From positions 55,736 through 119,735 of the forward strand of contig NZ_AULQ01000011.1 of the NCBI RefSeq assembly GCF_000422365.1: a stretch of 64,000 nt of DNA, read 5' to 3'. The notes beneath the pieces were generated by a model. It did not search any database, was not told where the DNA came from, and worked only from the letters and a program-made list of their open reading frames with translations. Of this stretch, positions 44,337 through 53,867 are shown piece by piece. Made by a program: the position numbers and the translations under genes. The stretch is from Mesoflavibacter zeaxanthinifaciens DSM 18436 (lineage in GTDB: Bacteria > Bacteroidota > Bacteroidia > Flavobacteriales > Flavobacteriaceae). The number at the start of each line of letters is the position of its first letter. Position 1 is the first letter of the stretch.

Positions 44337-47321
44337 ATGAGAAAAATCCTAAGCTTTTTAGGACTATTGTTGTGTAGTTATTCCTTTGCACAAGAATATA
44401 TTCCTAAAAATGATGGTGTAAAAACTAACACCTCTAATTACACAGCATTTACAAATGCTAAGATCTACATTACTCCAACACAAATTGTAGATAATGGTAC
44501 ACTTTTAATTAAAGACGGAAAAGTAGTTGCTAGTGGTAATAATGTATCTGTCCCAAAAAATGCAGTAACTGTAGATTTAAGTGGTAAAACTATTTACCCT
44601 TCATTTATCGAAACGTACAGCGATTTTGGAATGAAACCTGTTGAAAACGCTTCAAGTAATAGACGATCACCTCAATACGATGCAAGTCGCGATGGTTTTT
44701 ATTGGAACGACCATATAAGACCAGACCAAAACGCTTTAGACTTTTTTGACTTTGATATTAAAAAGGCTGAAAAACTTAGAAAAGCTGGTTTTGGAGTTGT
44801 TAATTCTCACATTGACGACGGAATTATCCAAGGTACTGGCGTATTGATTACATTAGCTCCAGAAGGTAGTGATGCTACAAGATTATTAGACGAAAAATTA
44901 GGTCAGTTTTACGGTACTTCAAAAAGTAAAACATCACGTCAAATGTACCCAACATCTTTAATGGGTACTATGGCATTATTAAGACAAGTAAATCTTGACG
45001 CAGATTGGTACGCAAAAGGAAATATAAAAGAGAAAGATCGTGCTTTAGAAGCGTTTAATGCTAATAGAAATGAAATTCAAATTCTTAATGCTTCTAGCAA
45101 AGAAAATGTACTTCGTTTTGATAAAATCGGTGATCAATTTAATACTCAATATGTTTTTGTTTCTGGCGGTGATGAATACGAATGGATTAAAGACATCAAA
45201 GCGACAAACGCACAGTTTATCGTACCTGTAAATTTTCCAGATGCATATGATATGGAAGATCCATTAATGGCTAGCTCTGTTAGTTTAGCCGACTTAAAAG
45301 CATGGAATCAAGCACCTTCAAATCCTAAAGTATTAGCAGATAACAATATTACTTTTGCTTTTACAACTCATGATTTAAAAGAAGAAAAAGACTTGTTGGC
45401 TAATCTTCAAAAAACTATAGAATATGGTTTAGATAAAACTAAAGCATTAGAAGCTTTAACAACTATTCCTGCTCAAATCATAGGTAAATCTACTCAATTA
45501 GGACATTTAAAAACTGGTGCTTATGCTAACTTTTTAATCACTTCCGGAGATATTTTTGATAAAGAAACAACCATTTATCAAAACTGGGTAACTGGTGTTA
45601 AAGATGAAATAACACCAATGGACACCAAAGACTTACGTGGAGATTACACGTTTAAATTAAATAATACCGATTACGAATTATCAATCTCTGGAGATATAGA
45701 AAAACTGAAGTCTAAAGTAAAAACTGAAGATAAAGAGTTAGGTTCTAAAATTAACTTTTCTAACGAATGGTTAACGCTAACTTTTTCTACAATTGACACT
45801 ACAAAACAAGAGTTTGTAAGAGTTATTTCAAAAATTTCAGATTCAGAAAACATAAAAGGAAAAGCAATTTTACCTAACGGAACAGAATTTGCTTTTAACG
45901 CTACTAAAAAAGCTTCAGAAAAAACTGAAGAGAAAAAAAGCGATAAAGACGAAGATAAAGAAAGTGAAATGCCAAAACTATTCCCTGTTACTTATCCTAA
46001 CATGGCTTACGGTTTTACTAGCCTACCTCAACAAGAAACTATTTTATTTAAAAACGCAACGGTTTGGACTAATGAAGCTGAAGGTATTTTAGAACAAACA
46101 GACGTTTTAATTAAAAACGGAAAAATTTCTAAAATCGGTAAAAATCTTAGCGCTGGTAATGCAACAATTGTAGATGCTACAGGAAAGCATTTAACGTCTG
46201 GAATTATTGACGAACATTCGCATATTGCAACTTCAAGTGTTAATGAAGCTGGTCATAATAGCACTGCAGAAGTAAGTATAGAAGACGTTTTAGATGCCGA
46301 AGATATAAATATTTACCGCAACCTTTCTGGTGGTGTTACATCAATCCAAGTACTTCATGGATCTGCAAATCCAATTGGCGGTCGTTCGGCAATTATTAAG
46401 TTAAAATGGGGAGAAACACCAGAAAATTTAATTTACACAAACACTCCAAAATTTATCAAGTTTGCTTTAGGTGAAAATGTAAAGCAAAGTAATTGGGGCG
46501 ATGATAGTAGAAACAGATTTCCACAAACAAGAATGGGTGTAGAGCAGGTTTTCATAGATTATTTTCAAAGAGCAAAAGAATATGATGCATTAAAGAAAAG
46601 CGGTAAACCATATAGAAAAGATATTGAGTTAGAAACTATTGCCGAGATTTTAAATAAAGAACGTTTCATTTCTTGTCACTCTTATGTACAAAGTGAAATT
46701 AATATGCTAATGAAGGTTGCAGAACAATTCAACTTCAACATTAATACCTTCACACATATTTTAGAAGGTTATAAAGTAGCCGATAAAATGGTAGAACACG
46801 GTGTTGGAGGATCTACGTTTAGCGATTGGTGGGCATATAAATATGAGGTTAACGATGCTATTCCTTTTAACGCACCAATCATGCACAATGCAGGTGTAAC
46901 GGTTGCTATTAATAGTGATGATGCTGAAATGTCTAGACGCTTAAACCAAGAAGCTGCAAAAAGTGTAAAATACGGAGATATTAGCGAAGAAGACGCTTGG
47001 AAGTTTGTGACTTTAAACCCAGCAAAATTATTACACATTGATGATCGTGTAGGAAGTATAAAAGTTGGTAAAGATGCAGATGTGGTTTTATGGTCAGATC
47101 ATCCGTTATCTATTTATGCTAAAGCAGAAAAAACAATCATTGACGGTACAGTTTATTTTGATATTGAACGTGATGCACAACTTCGTGAAGCAATGGAAAA
47201 AGAAAAAAATGAATTAACCACAATGATGCTTCAGGCTAAACACAAAGGGTTAAAGACGAAGTCAATTGAGAAAAAAGAAAAAGAATTATTACACTGTGAC
47301 TCTGTAGAACATCAGTTTTAA
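44337..47321 (+). CDS. Secreted tandem amidohydrolase-like protein
   Basis: The 994-residue protein has a signal peptide (YSFAQ, residue 19) and two amidohydrolase modules. In module 1 (about 25-440) the usual HxH strand reads YPSFIETYSDFG, so metal ligands are missing. In module 2 (about 575-960) the ligands are kept: IIDEHSHIA near 630, ISCHSY near 780, FTHILEGYK near 805 and INSDDAEM near 860. A Lys/Glu-rich linker (about 525-545) joins them. The next gene encodes another metal-less module. Substrate unknown; relatives are imidazolonepropionase/dipeptidase-like. Confidence 0.85.
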   Translation: MRKILSFLGLLLCSYSFAQEYIPKNDGVKTNTSNYTAFTNAKIYITPTQIVDNGTLLIKDGKVVASGNNVSVPKNAVTVDLSGKTIYPSFIETYSDFGMKPVENASSNRRSPQYDASRDGFYWNDHIRPDQNALDFFDFDIKKAEKLRKAGFGVVNSHIDDGIIQGTGVLITLAPEGSDATRLLDEKLGQFYGTSKSKTSRQMYPTSLMGTMALLRQVNLDADWYAKGNIKEKDRALEAFNANRNEIQILNASSKENVLRFDKIGDQFNTQYVFVSGGDEYEWIKDIKATNAQFIVPVNFPDAYDMEDPLMASSVSLADLKAWNQAPSNPKVLADNNITFAFTTHDLKEEKDLLANLQKTIEYGLDKTKALEALTTIPAQIIGKSTQLGHLKTGAYANFLITSGDIFDKETTIYQNWVTGVKDEITPMDTKDLRGDYTFKLNNTDYELSISGDIEKLKSKVKTEDKELGSKINFSNEWLTLTFSTIDTTKQEFVRVISKISDSENIKGKAILPNGTEFAFNATKKASEKTEEKKSDKDEDKESEMPKLFPVTYPNMAYGFTSLPQQETILFKNATVWTNEAEGILEQTDVLIKNGKISKIGKNLSAGNATIVDATGKHLTSGIIDEHSHIATSSVNEAGHNSTAEVSIEDVLDAEDINIYRNLSGGVTSIQVLHGSANPIGGRSAIIKLKWGETPENLIYTNTPKFIKFALGENVKQSNWGDDSRNRFPQTRMGVEQVFIDYFQRAKEYDALKKSGKPYRKDIELETIAEILNKERFISCHSYVQSEINMLMKVAEQFNFNINTFTHILEGYKVADKMVEHGVGGSTFSDWWAYKYEVNDAIPFNAPIMHNAGVTVAINSDDAEMSRRLNQEAAKSVKYGDISEEDAWKFVTLNPAKLLHIDDRVGSIKVGKDADVVLWSDHPLSIYAKAEKTIIDGTVYFDIERDAQLREAMEKEKNELTTMMLQAKHKGLKTKSIEKKEKELLHCDSVEHQF

Positions 47322-47356
47322 AAAAGGACAACGTGTATAATCAAAACGTATAAAAA

Positions 47357-48652
47357 ATGAAAAAACTAAATATATTAATCCTAACACTTTTGGTGAGTCT
47401 TTCTGGTTTAGCACAGCAAACACCAGCACCAAAACAAACAAATGCTTACTCTATAGAAGGTGCTACCTTACATATGGGTAACGGTAATGTGATTAAAAAT
47501 TCTTTAATCATGTTTGACAACGGAAAAATTACTTTTGTTGGTAGTGCTATGATGAAAATAGCCAGACAAGGCAAAGTTATAGACGCAAAAGGCAAACATG
47601 TATATCCTGGTTTTATTGCTCCTAATTCTACATTAGGTTTAGTAGAAGTAGATGCTGTAAGAGCTAGTGATGATGAAGATGAAATCGGAGCTATGAATCC
47701 GCATGTAAGAAGTATAATTGCATATAATACCGAATCTAAAGTTGTAGAATCTATGCGTCCAAACGGTGTCTTAATGGCGCAAATCACGCCTCGTGGCGGA
47801 CGTATTTCTGGAACGTCAAGCATTGTACAATTAGATGCTTGGAATTGGGAAGATGCGATCATCAAAGAAGATGATGGAATCCATTTAAATTGGCCAAGAG
47901 CATATTCGCGCGGTCGTTGGTGGTTAGGAGAACCAATGGTTTTAACCGAAAACAAAAACTACAGCAAAGAAGTAGACGAATTAAAAAACTATTTTGCAGA
48001 AAATAAAGCCTATCAAGCGGGTAATACATCTCCAAAAGATATTCCTTTTGATGCTTTACAAGGTTTAATTAATGGTAATAAAACGCTTTATGTACATGTA
48101 GATAACGAAAAAGGAATTACAGACGCTATCAATTTCGCGAAAGCGCAAAACATAAAAAAGACTGTAATTGTTGGAGGTTACGAAGCTAACAACGTAACAG
48201 ACTTATTAAAAGAAAATAACGTACCAGTGCTTTTACAACGTGTACACTCTTTACCAAATAGTGGTGATGACGATTATGATTTACCATATAAATTAGCTAC
48301 TCAATTGGTTGAAGCTGGCGTTTTGGTTGGTCTTGAAAATGCTGGTGATATGGAACGTATGAACACTAGAAACTTACCATTTTTAGCAGGTACTACTGTT
48401 GCTTACGGATTAACTAAAGAACAAGCTTTAAGTTTAATCACTTACAACACAGCAAAGATTTTAGGTATTGATGATACTGTTGGATCTTTAGAAGTTGGTA
48501 AAGATGCCACACTTTTTATTAGTGAAGGTGATGCTTTAGATATGCGTACCAACAAACTAACTAAAGCCTTTATACAAGGTAGAGATATTAGTCTTGAAAC
48601 ACATCAAACAGAATTAGCAAAACGCTACTCAGAAAAATATAAAAACCAATAA
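47357..48652 (+). CDS. Secreted amidohydrolase-like protein lacking the HxH metal motif
   Basis: The 431-residue protein has a signal peptide (SGLAQQ, residue 20). It keeps the amidohydrolase ends (HMGNGNVIKNSLIMFDNGKITFVG; ILGIDDTVGSLEVGKDATLFI), but the metal strand reads YPGFIAPNSTLGLVE. The other histidine positions are also changed. It resembles module 1 of the protein encoded 35 nt upstream, and the two probably act together. Confidence 0.85.
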   Translation: MKKLNILILTLLVSLSGLAQQTPAPKQTNAYSIEGATLHMGNGNVIKNSLIMFDNGKITFVGSAMMKIARQGKVIDAKGKHVYPGFIAPNSTLGLVEVDAVRASDDEDEIGAMNPHVRSIIAYNTESKVVESMRPNGVLMAQITPRGGRISGTSSIVQLDAWNWEDAIIKEDDGIHLNWPRAYSRGRWWLGEPMVLTENKNYSKEVDELKNYFAENKAYQAGNTSPKDIPFDALQGLINGNKTLYVHVDNEKGITDAINFAKAQNIKKTVIVGGYEANNVTDLLKENNVPVLLQRVHSLPNSGDDDYDLPYKLATQLVEAGVLVGLENAGDMERMNTRNLPFLAGTTVAYGLTKEQALSLITYNTAKILGIDDTVGSLEVGKDATLFISEGDALDMRTNKLTKAFIQGRDISLETHQTELAKRYSEKYKNQ

Positions 48653-48654
48653 TA

Positions 48655-48685
48655 AAAAAAAGCGAGCTAAATGCTCGCTTTTTTT
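48655..48685. terminator. Bidirectional terminator between amidohydrolase operon and DUF6503-like gene
   Basis: A-run, AGCGAGC (48661-48667), five-base loop, GCTCGCT (48673-48679), T-run. Confidence 0.9.
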
Positions 48686-49490
48686 ATTCTACAATTGTAG
48701 CAATTTCTGGTGCTTTAAAATTCGCTCTAGGAGCAGCTTGTTTTGTTAATTTAACATCTATAAATTCTGTTGTTCCCATTGGTTCTGTAGGTAAATTATT
48801 TTTGTATTTATAACGTACCATTTCTGCAGGTAATAAGATACCATTTACATCTTGCCATTTGCTATATTTTCTAAAATGAAATTCGGTAGTATCAATACCA
48901 GGTATAAAGTTTACGGTATATCCTAACCATTCCATTACGTAAGTCTCTGGATTATAATATACAATGTATTGATCTTCTGGCGTCTCTCCTACTCCATTTT
49001 CATAAGTAAATTTAATACCAGGATATGTTTTTCCTTCAAAGGTTAATGGTTCTGCATCGCTTATGTTAATACCATCATCTCCAAATACAAAAGGCATTGC
49101 ATAAAAGTAAAACATCAAATTATAATAATATTTAGGGTCGTAACCTTTGTACTCGCCTTCTTTATTATTTACATACCAAGTTTTTGCACCATCATGTCCA
49201 ATCACAAAATCAGGATGTGTTATTAAAGCTTCTCTAGTTTTTAAGTTGGTTAAGGTTACTTCATTTCCGTTAGGTTTTGGCATTGTAAACTCTAAAGATT
49301 TCATTTGATTCCAAAGGTCAATTCCTCCATGCGCATCAAAAATTTTAGTTAATGTTTCAGGGTAAATTGAAGTTGTAACATCTAATTCTTCTTTTTTGTA
49401 ATCAGTAGTAATCTCAGTTTCTTTTTTTGTTTGTTCTTTACAGTTAAAAAGAAAAACAGCTAAAGTAATTAGTAATAAAAAATTTTTCAT
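48684..49490 (-). CDS. Lipoprotein, DUF6503-like
   Basis: The 268-residue protein has a lipoprotein signal (LFNC, Cys17). Its LolA/RseB-like beta body opens with KIFDAHGGIDLWNQMKSLEF and continues with DPKYYYNLMFYFYAMPFVFGDDG, as in the DUF6503 family of Bacteroidetes. Function unknown. Its start region is shared with the divergent methyltransferase gene. Confidence 0.75.
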   Translation of the reverse strand: MKNFLLLITLAVFLFNCKEQTKKETEITTDYKKEELDVTTSIYPETLTKIFDAHGGIDLWNQMKSLEFTMPKPNGNEVTLTNLKTREALITHPDFVIGHDGAKTWYVNNKEGEYKGYDPKYYYNLMFYFYAMPFVFGDDGINISDAEPLTFEGKTYPGIKFTYENGVGETPEDQYIVYYNPETYVMEWLGYTVNFIPGIDTTEFHFRKYSKWQDVNGILLPAEMVRYKYKNNLPTEPMGTTEFIDVKLTKQAAPRANFKAPEIATIVE

Positions 49491-49557
49491 GTTTAAGGTT
49501 TATCGTTATAATTAGTGCTAGGTCGTTATATTGTTACAATACTTACATTTTTTAAAT

Positions 49558-49565
49558 TACTTTTG
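49558..49565 (+). promoter_or_regulatory. -7 box just before the TrmH-like gene
   Basis: TACTTTTG ends 4 nt before the ATG at 49570. If used, transcription would start at or next to the A of ATG (leaderless mRNA). A TTG at 49531 is 24 nt upstream, slightly long spacing. Confidence 0.4.
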
Positions 49566-49569
49566 TGTT

Positions 49570-50367
49570 ATGAATTACAAACAAATTTCTAGCACACAAA
49601 ACCAACTAATAAAACAGATAGTTTTATTAAAAGAAAAATCTAGAGAACGTCGTAAAACAAACCTGTTTATTGTTGAAGGTTTACGCGAAATACAATTGGC
49701 TTTACAAGGACATTACGATATAAAAACCCTTTTGTTTTATCCTGAAATTTGCCCACAAGACAGTTTACCTAAACTAAATAATTCTACTCAAGTCATTGAA
49801 ATCTCTAAAGACGTTTATCAAAAAATAGCGCATAGAGATACAACTGAAGGTATTGTAGCGATTGCTAAAAGTAAATCGCATCAATTAGACAACTTGAAAC
49901 TAAACAATAAAGATCCATTAATTTTAATTGCAGAAGCACCTGAAAAACCTGGAAACATCGGCGCGTTGTTACGTACCGCAGATGCAGCAAACGTAGATGC
50001 TTTTATATTAGCAAATCCTAAAACCGATTTGTACAATCCAAACATTATTAGATCTAGTGTTGGTTGCTTGTTTACTAATACCATTGCGACTGGTAATACA
50101 GAAGATATTATCGCATTTTTAAAGTCGAATAACATTAATATTTACAGTGCTATTTTGCAGGATGCAGCATATTATCATAAACAAGATTTCACTAAAGCCA
50201 GCGCTATTGTTGTTGGTACAGAAGCAGATGGCTTAAGTCAAGCTTGGCGCGATGCTTCAACACAAAACATCATTATCCCAATGAGTGGAAAAATTGACTC
50301 TATGAATGTATCTGTTGCTGCTGGAATTTTAGTTTTTGAAGCTAAAAGACAAAGAGATTTTATTTAA
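49570..50367 (+). CDS. TrmH/SpoU-family RNA 2'-O-methyltransferase
   Basis: I choose ATG 49570 (MNYKQISSTQNQLIKQI) over an upstream TTG, as relatives start with this substrate-binding domain. The 265-residue SPOUT enzyme has motif 1 APEKPGNIGALLRTADAANVDAFIL (near 118), NPNIIRSSVGCLF (near 155), VVGTEADGLS (near 217) and IPMSGKIDSMNVSVAAGIL (near 237). It methylates a ribose in rRNA or tRNA; the site is not predictable. Confidence 0.9.
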   Translation: MNYKQISSTQNQLIKQIVLLKEKSRERRKTNLFIVEGLREIQLALQGHYDIKTLLFYPEICPQDSLPKLNNSTQVIEISKDVYQKIAHRDTTEGIVAIAKSKSHQLDNLKLNNKDPLILIAEAPEKPGNIGALLRTADAANVDAFILANPKTDLYNPNIIRSSVGCLFTNTIATGNTEDIIAFLKSNNINIYSAILQDAAYYHKQDFTKASAIVVGTEADGLSQAWRDASTQNIIIPMSGKIDSMNVSVAAGILVFEAKRQRDFI

Positions 50368-50376
50368 AATATTATC

Positions 50377-51609
50377 ATGAATCACACTACCCTATTCTAT
50401 ATCATCATCGCAATTATAAGCATTAATTTTATTATTGATAAAATTTTAGATGCGCTTAACGCGAAACATTATAAAGATCAATTACCTGAAGAGTTACAAG
50501 ATGTTTATGATGAAGACGAGTATAAAAAATCGCAACGCTACAAAGCTACTAACTATCGTTTTGGGATATTAACTTCTACATTTTCTTTTGTATTAACGTT
50601 AGCGTTTTTCTTTTTAGATGGTTTTGCATTTGTAGATCAATTAGCTAGACAAATTACAGACCATAATATTTTGGTAACGCTTATCTTTTTTGGAATTATA
50701 ATGATAGGTAGTGATATTTTGACCACGCCATTTTCTTTTTACAAAACCTTTGTGATTGAAGAACAGTTTGGGTTTAATAAAACTACTAAAGAAACCTTTA
50801 TTTTAGATAAAATTAAAGGTTGGTTAATGACCATAATTGTTGGCGGAATCATACTAGGCATCATCACATGGTTTTATCACACAACTAAAGATTTATTCTG
50901 GATTTATGCTTGGATTTTAGTATCTGTTTTCACCATTTTTATCAACCTATTTTATTCGCGATTAATAGTACCTATTTTTAATAAACAAACACCTTTAGAA
51001 GACGGAAGTTTGCGTGATGCAATTTCTAAATATGCTGAAAGTGTTGGCTTTAATCTAGATAAGATTTTTATCATTGACGGTTCAAAACGAAGCACCAAAG
51101 CCAATGCCTATTTTTCTGGTTTTGGAAATGAAAAACGAGTGACGCTTTATGATACATTAATTAATGATTTAGATGAAGATGAAATCGTTGCAGTTCTAGC
51201 GCATGAGGTTGGTCATTACAAGAAAAAGCATATTATTTTCAATTTAATTTCTTCGATTTTATTAACTGGTTTCACACTTTTTATATTGTCATTATTAATT
51301 GACAATCCTATGCTTTCTGAAGCTTTAGGCGTACAAAAAACAAGCTTTCATATCGGGTTAATTGCATTTGGTATTTTATACAGTCCGCTTTCTGAAATCA
51401 CAGGATTAATCATGAATTGGTTTTCTAGAAAGTTTGAATACCAAGCAGATGACTACGCAAAAAACACCTACAAAGCAGAGCCTTTAATAACTTCACTTAA
51501 AAAGTTATCTAAAAATAGTTTAAGTAATTTAACGCCTCATCCTGCGTACGTGTTTATGCATTATTCTCATCCTACATTGTTAGAAAGAATTAAGAATTTA
51601 AAACAGTAA
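50377..51609 (+). CDS. M48 family membrane metallopeptidase (Ste24/CAAX-type)
   Basis: The 410-residue protein has about seven membrane segments, the zinc motif VLAHEVGHYKKKH near 272 and the downstream SRKFEYQADDYA glutamate near 350, with the Ste24-type SRSTKANAYFSGFG region near 230. In bacteria these enzymes act in envelope protein quality control. It lies 9 nt after the methyltransferase gene. Confidence 0.92.
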   Translation: MNHTTLFYIIIAIISINFIIDKILDALNAKHYKDQLPEELQDVYDEDEYKKSQRYKATNYRFGILTSTFSFVLTLAFFFLDGFAFVDQLARQITDHNILVTLIFFGIIMIGSDILTTPFSFYKTFVIEEQFGFNKTTKETFILDKIKGWLMTIIVGGIILGIITWFYHTTKDLFWIYAWILVSVFTIFINLFYSRLIVPIFNKQTPLEDGSLRDAISKYAESVGFNLDKIFIIDGSKRSTKANAYFSGFGNEKRVTLYDTLINDLDEDEIVAVLAHEVGHYKKKHIIFNLISSILLTGFTLFILSLLIDNPMLSEALGVQKTSFHIGLIAFGILYSPLSEITGLIMNWFSRKFEYQADDYAKNTYKAEPLITSLKKLSKNSLSNLTPHPAYVFMHYSHPTLLERIKNLKQ

Positions 51610-51664
51610 CCCAATTTTGATAAAAATTACCTATCTTCAAAACTTCATTTTAAAAAATTAGATA

Positions 51665-52036
51665 ATGAAACTTGGCGCATTTTCAGTTAGTCTTGCTGTA
51701 AAAGACATACATAAATCAAAAGCATTTTATGAAAAATTAGGCTTTACACCTTTTGCTGGAGAGATAGAAAAAAATTATTTAATCATGAAAAATGGTAACG
51801 CGCTTGTAGGATTGTTTCAAGACATGTTTGATAAAAACATACTAACTTTTAATCCTGGTTGGGACGAAAGTGCTAATAAATTAGAAGACTTTACAGATGT
51901 AAGAGATATCCAGAAACACATCAAATCTTATCAAATACCTTTAATTACAGAAGCTGACGAAAACAGTTCTGGTCCAGCAAGTTTTGTGATTTTAGATCCT
52001 GATGGTAATCCTGTTTTGATTGATCAGCACGTCTAA
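51665..52036 (+). CDS. VOC-family (glyoxalase-like) protein
   Basis: The 123-residue single VOC fold has LAVKDIHKSKAFYEKLGFTPF near 10 and a C-terminal FVILDPDGNPVLIDQH. Some usual metal ligands are replaced, so it may be a binding protein or an enzyme of unknown type. Confidence 0.85.
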   Translation: MKLGAFSVSLAVKDIHKSKAFYEKLGFTPFAGEIEKNYLIMKNGNALVGLFQDMFDKNILTFNPGWDESANKLEDFTDVRDIQKHIKSYQIPLITEADENSSGPASFVILDPDGNPVLIDQHV

Positions 52037-52039
52037 AAA

Positions 52040-52705
52040 CTATTCTACTAAAAAATCAAAATATTGGTTTTTAAACGGCTCATTTCTTAATGTAAAATGC
52101 CACCATTCTTTCGGGTAATTTCTAAAACCGTTTTTAAGCATAACATTTTGTAAACGTTGTCTGTTAGCGATTTGTTTTTCGGTTAGATTAGTATTGCTTA
52201 CCCAAGATTCTGGTCCAAAAAAATCAAAAGGAGATCCCATATCTAGTTCTTCACCAGTTTCTAAATTCACGATAGTTACATCTAAAGTGCTACCACTACT
52301 GTGCCTAGATTTTGATGCAATGTAACCTTCTTTAAATAAATTACGCTTATTTACTTTTGGGTAGTAATGCATTTTCATCATTGTATCATTAACTTGTTTT
52401 GCCCAACGAACAAAATGATTAACTGCGCGTTGTGGTCTGTAAGCATCAAAAACTTTTAGGGTTAAACCTTCTTTTTTTAAATCGGCTTGTACCTTTTTTA
52501 AGGCTTCTACTGTTTGTGTTGTTGTAATCACAACTTCGTTTACATAGCCATCTATTTGTTCTCCAACAAAATTATTATCATAACAATAACGTAATTCAAC
52601 TTTTAAATTAGGTAAACTATCTTGTGCATATACAAAGCCTTTAGGTAGTTGTGCAAAAGTGAGTCGAGTTATAAAAAATAATAAAAGAGTTAGGCTAAAT
52701 TTCAT
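52040..52705 (-). CDS. D-Ala-D-Ala dipeptidase, VanX family (M15)
   Basis: The 221-residue protein has a signal peptide (LTFAQ, residue 18) and the M15D motifs: VFDAYRPQRAV near 83, SRHSSGSTLDVTI near 131 (His and Asp zinc ligands) and EWWHFTL near 200 (Glu base and His). It probably cleaves D-Ala-D-Ala or similar dipeptides in the periplasm for recycling (DdpX-like) rather than resistance, since no van genes are near. Confidence 0.9.
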   Translation of the reverse strand: MKFSLTLLLFFITRLTFAQLPKGFVYAQDSLPNLKVELRYCYDNNFVGEQIDGYVNEVVITTTQTVEALKKVQADLKKEGLTLKVFDAYRPQRAVNHFVRWAKQVNDTMMKMHYYPKVNKRNLFKEGYIASKSRHSSGSTLDVTIVNLETGEELDMGSPFDFFGPESWVSNTNLTEKQIANRQRLQNVMLKNGFRNYPKEWWHFTLRNEPFKNQYFDFLVE

Positions 52706-52748
52706 GATAAATAATTAATAGGTTAAATTTATAAAATAAAACGTTACT

Positions 52749-53108
52749 ATGACTTATCCTTGGCATCTTTACGCTATGGCGTGTATGTATATTTTGGCTG
52801 GAATAATGCATTTTGTAAAACCTAAAATGTATATGCGCATTATGCCTAATTATATTCCTAATCACAAATTAATGGTATTACTTAGTGGTGTTGCCGAAAT
52901 TATTCTTGGTGCAACGCTATGCTTTCCCTCAACAAAAAACACAGCTATTTATGGTATTATTTTAATGCTAGCTGTTTTTTTTACTGTTCATTTCTATATG
53001 CTTTCTAATGAAAAAGCTAGTGCAGGTTTACCTAAATGGGTATTAATTTTACGCATTCCATTACAATTCTTTTTAATGTATTGGGCATATTTTTATTTAC
53101 AATTTTAA
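52749..53108 (+). CDS. DoxX/MauE-like small membrane protein
   Basis: The 119-residue protein has four membrane segments and MYILAGIMHFVKPKMYMRIMPNYIPNH near the start, the pattern of DoxX-like proteins (YphA/YoaK types). It sits 1 nt before the alkB-like gene. Role unknown. Confidence 0.82.
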   Translation: MTYPWHLYAMACMYILAGIMHFVKPKMYMRIMPNYIPNHKLMVLLSGVAEIILGATLCFPSTKNTAIYGIILMLAVFFTVHFYMLSNEKASAGLPKWVLILRIPLQFFLMYWAYFYLQF

Positions 53109-53109
53109 A

Positions 53110-53703
53110 ATGCTTTTTCCTGAAGACATATCATTAAATTTACCTGATTCTGACATTAAATACTATCCAGACTTTTTTAATAAAGAAGAAGCAGACGCCT
53201 ATTTTAATTCGCTTTTAAAACACATAAATTGGCAACAAGATGATATAACTGTTTTTGGAAAAACCTATAAACAACCAAGGTTAACAGCGCTTTTTGGCAA
53301 CAATGGTAAGCCTTACAGCTATTCAAATATTACAATGCATCCGCATGTTTTTACAGAAGAACTACAGCAAATAAAAAATAAAGTTGAAACTAAAGTTAAC
53401 ACAAAATTTACCACGTGTCTTACTAATTTATACCGAAACGGAAACGACAGTAATGGCTGGCATGCAGATAATGAAAAAGAATTAGGAAAAAACCCAATAA
53501 TTGCTTCTGTTAGTTTTGGAGCAGAACGATACTTTCATTTAAAACATAGACAAGATAAATCTTTAAAACAAAAACTATTACTTCAGCATGGTAGTTTACT
53601 TTTAATGCAAGGTAAAACCCAACACCATTGGTTACATCAAATTGCAAAAACTAAAAAAGATATTGGTCAGAGAATAAATCTAACCTTTAGAATTATTAAA
53701 TAG
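53110..53703 (+). CDS. alkB: AlkB-family 2OG/Fe(II) dioxygenase
   Basis: The 197-residue protein has YNQPR-like TYKQPRLTALFG near 56, the HxD in GWHADNEKELG (about 117-127), GAERYFHLKHR near 140, HHWLHQIAK (distal His) near 177 and GQRINLTFR near 189. This resembles AlkB/ALKBH2-3-type repair enzymes, which demethylate alkylated bases. Not linked to an ada gene here. Confidence 0.92.
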   Translation: MLFPEDISLNLPDSDIKYYPDFFNKEEADAYFNSLLKHINWQQDDITVFGKTYKQPRLTALFGNNGKPYSYSNITMHPHVFTEELQQIKNKVETKVNTKFTTCLTNLYRNGNDSNGWHADNEKELGKNPIIASVSFGAERYFHLKHRQDKSLKQKLLLQHGSLLLMQGKTQHHWLHQIAKTKKDIGQRINLTFRIIK

Positions 53704-53716
53704 AAATTATTAAAAA

Positions 53717-53830
53717 CAAAAGAGTCAAGGTCCCTCAACCTTGACTCTATGCTATTTGGCATCTTATATATTGGTCAGATTTAGGGTCTCTATATCTAAT
53801 CAAGATGCAAATATTAATTAATTAATCCAT
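53717..53830 (-). ncRNA. Putative minus-strand structured RNA A
   Basis: The terminator-like hairpin AGAGTCAAGG/CCTTGACTCT (53721-53748, loop 8) has a T-run only on the minus strand, so it ends a minus transcript. Upstream, GCATCTT/AAGATGC (53759-53765 with 53803-53809) closes a stem with an inner imperfect hairpin. A promoter at 53837-53867 sets a start near 53830. No ORF of note lies inside. The RNA would be about 110 nt. No known family recognised. Confidence 0.5.
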
Positions 53831-53836
53831 TGAACT

Positions 53837-53867
53837 AAAAAGTATGTAATTCTTAGTACGTGTCAAA
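53837..53867 (-). promoter_or_regulatory. Predicted promoter of RNA A
   Basis: TTTG (53867-53864), 19-nt spacer, TACTTTTT (53844-53837), one base from TAnnTTTG, on the minus strand. Confidence 0.45.
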
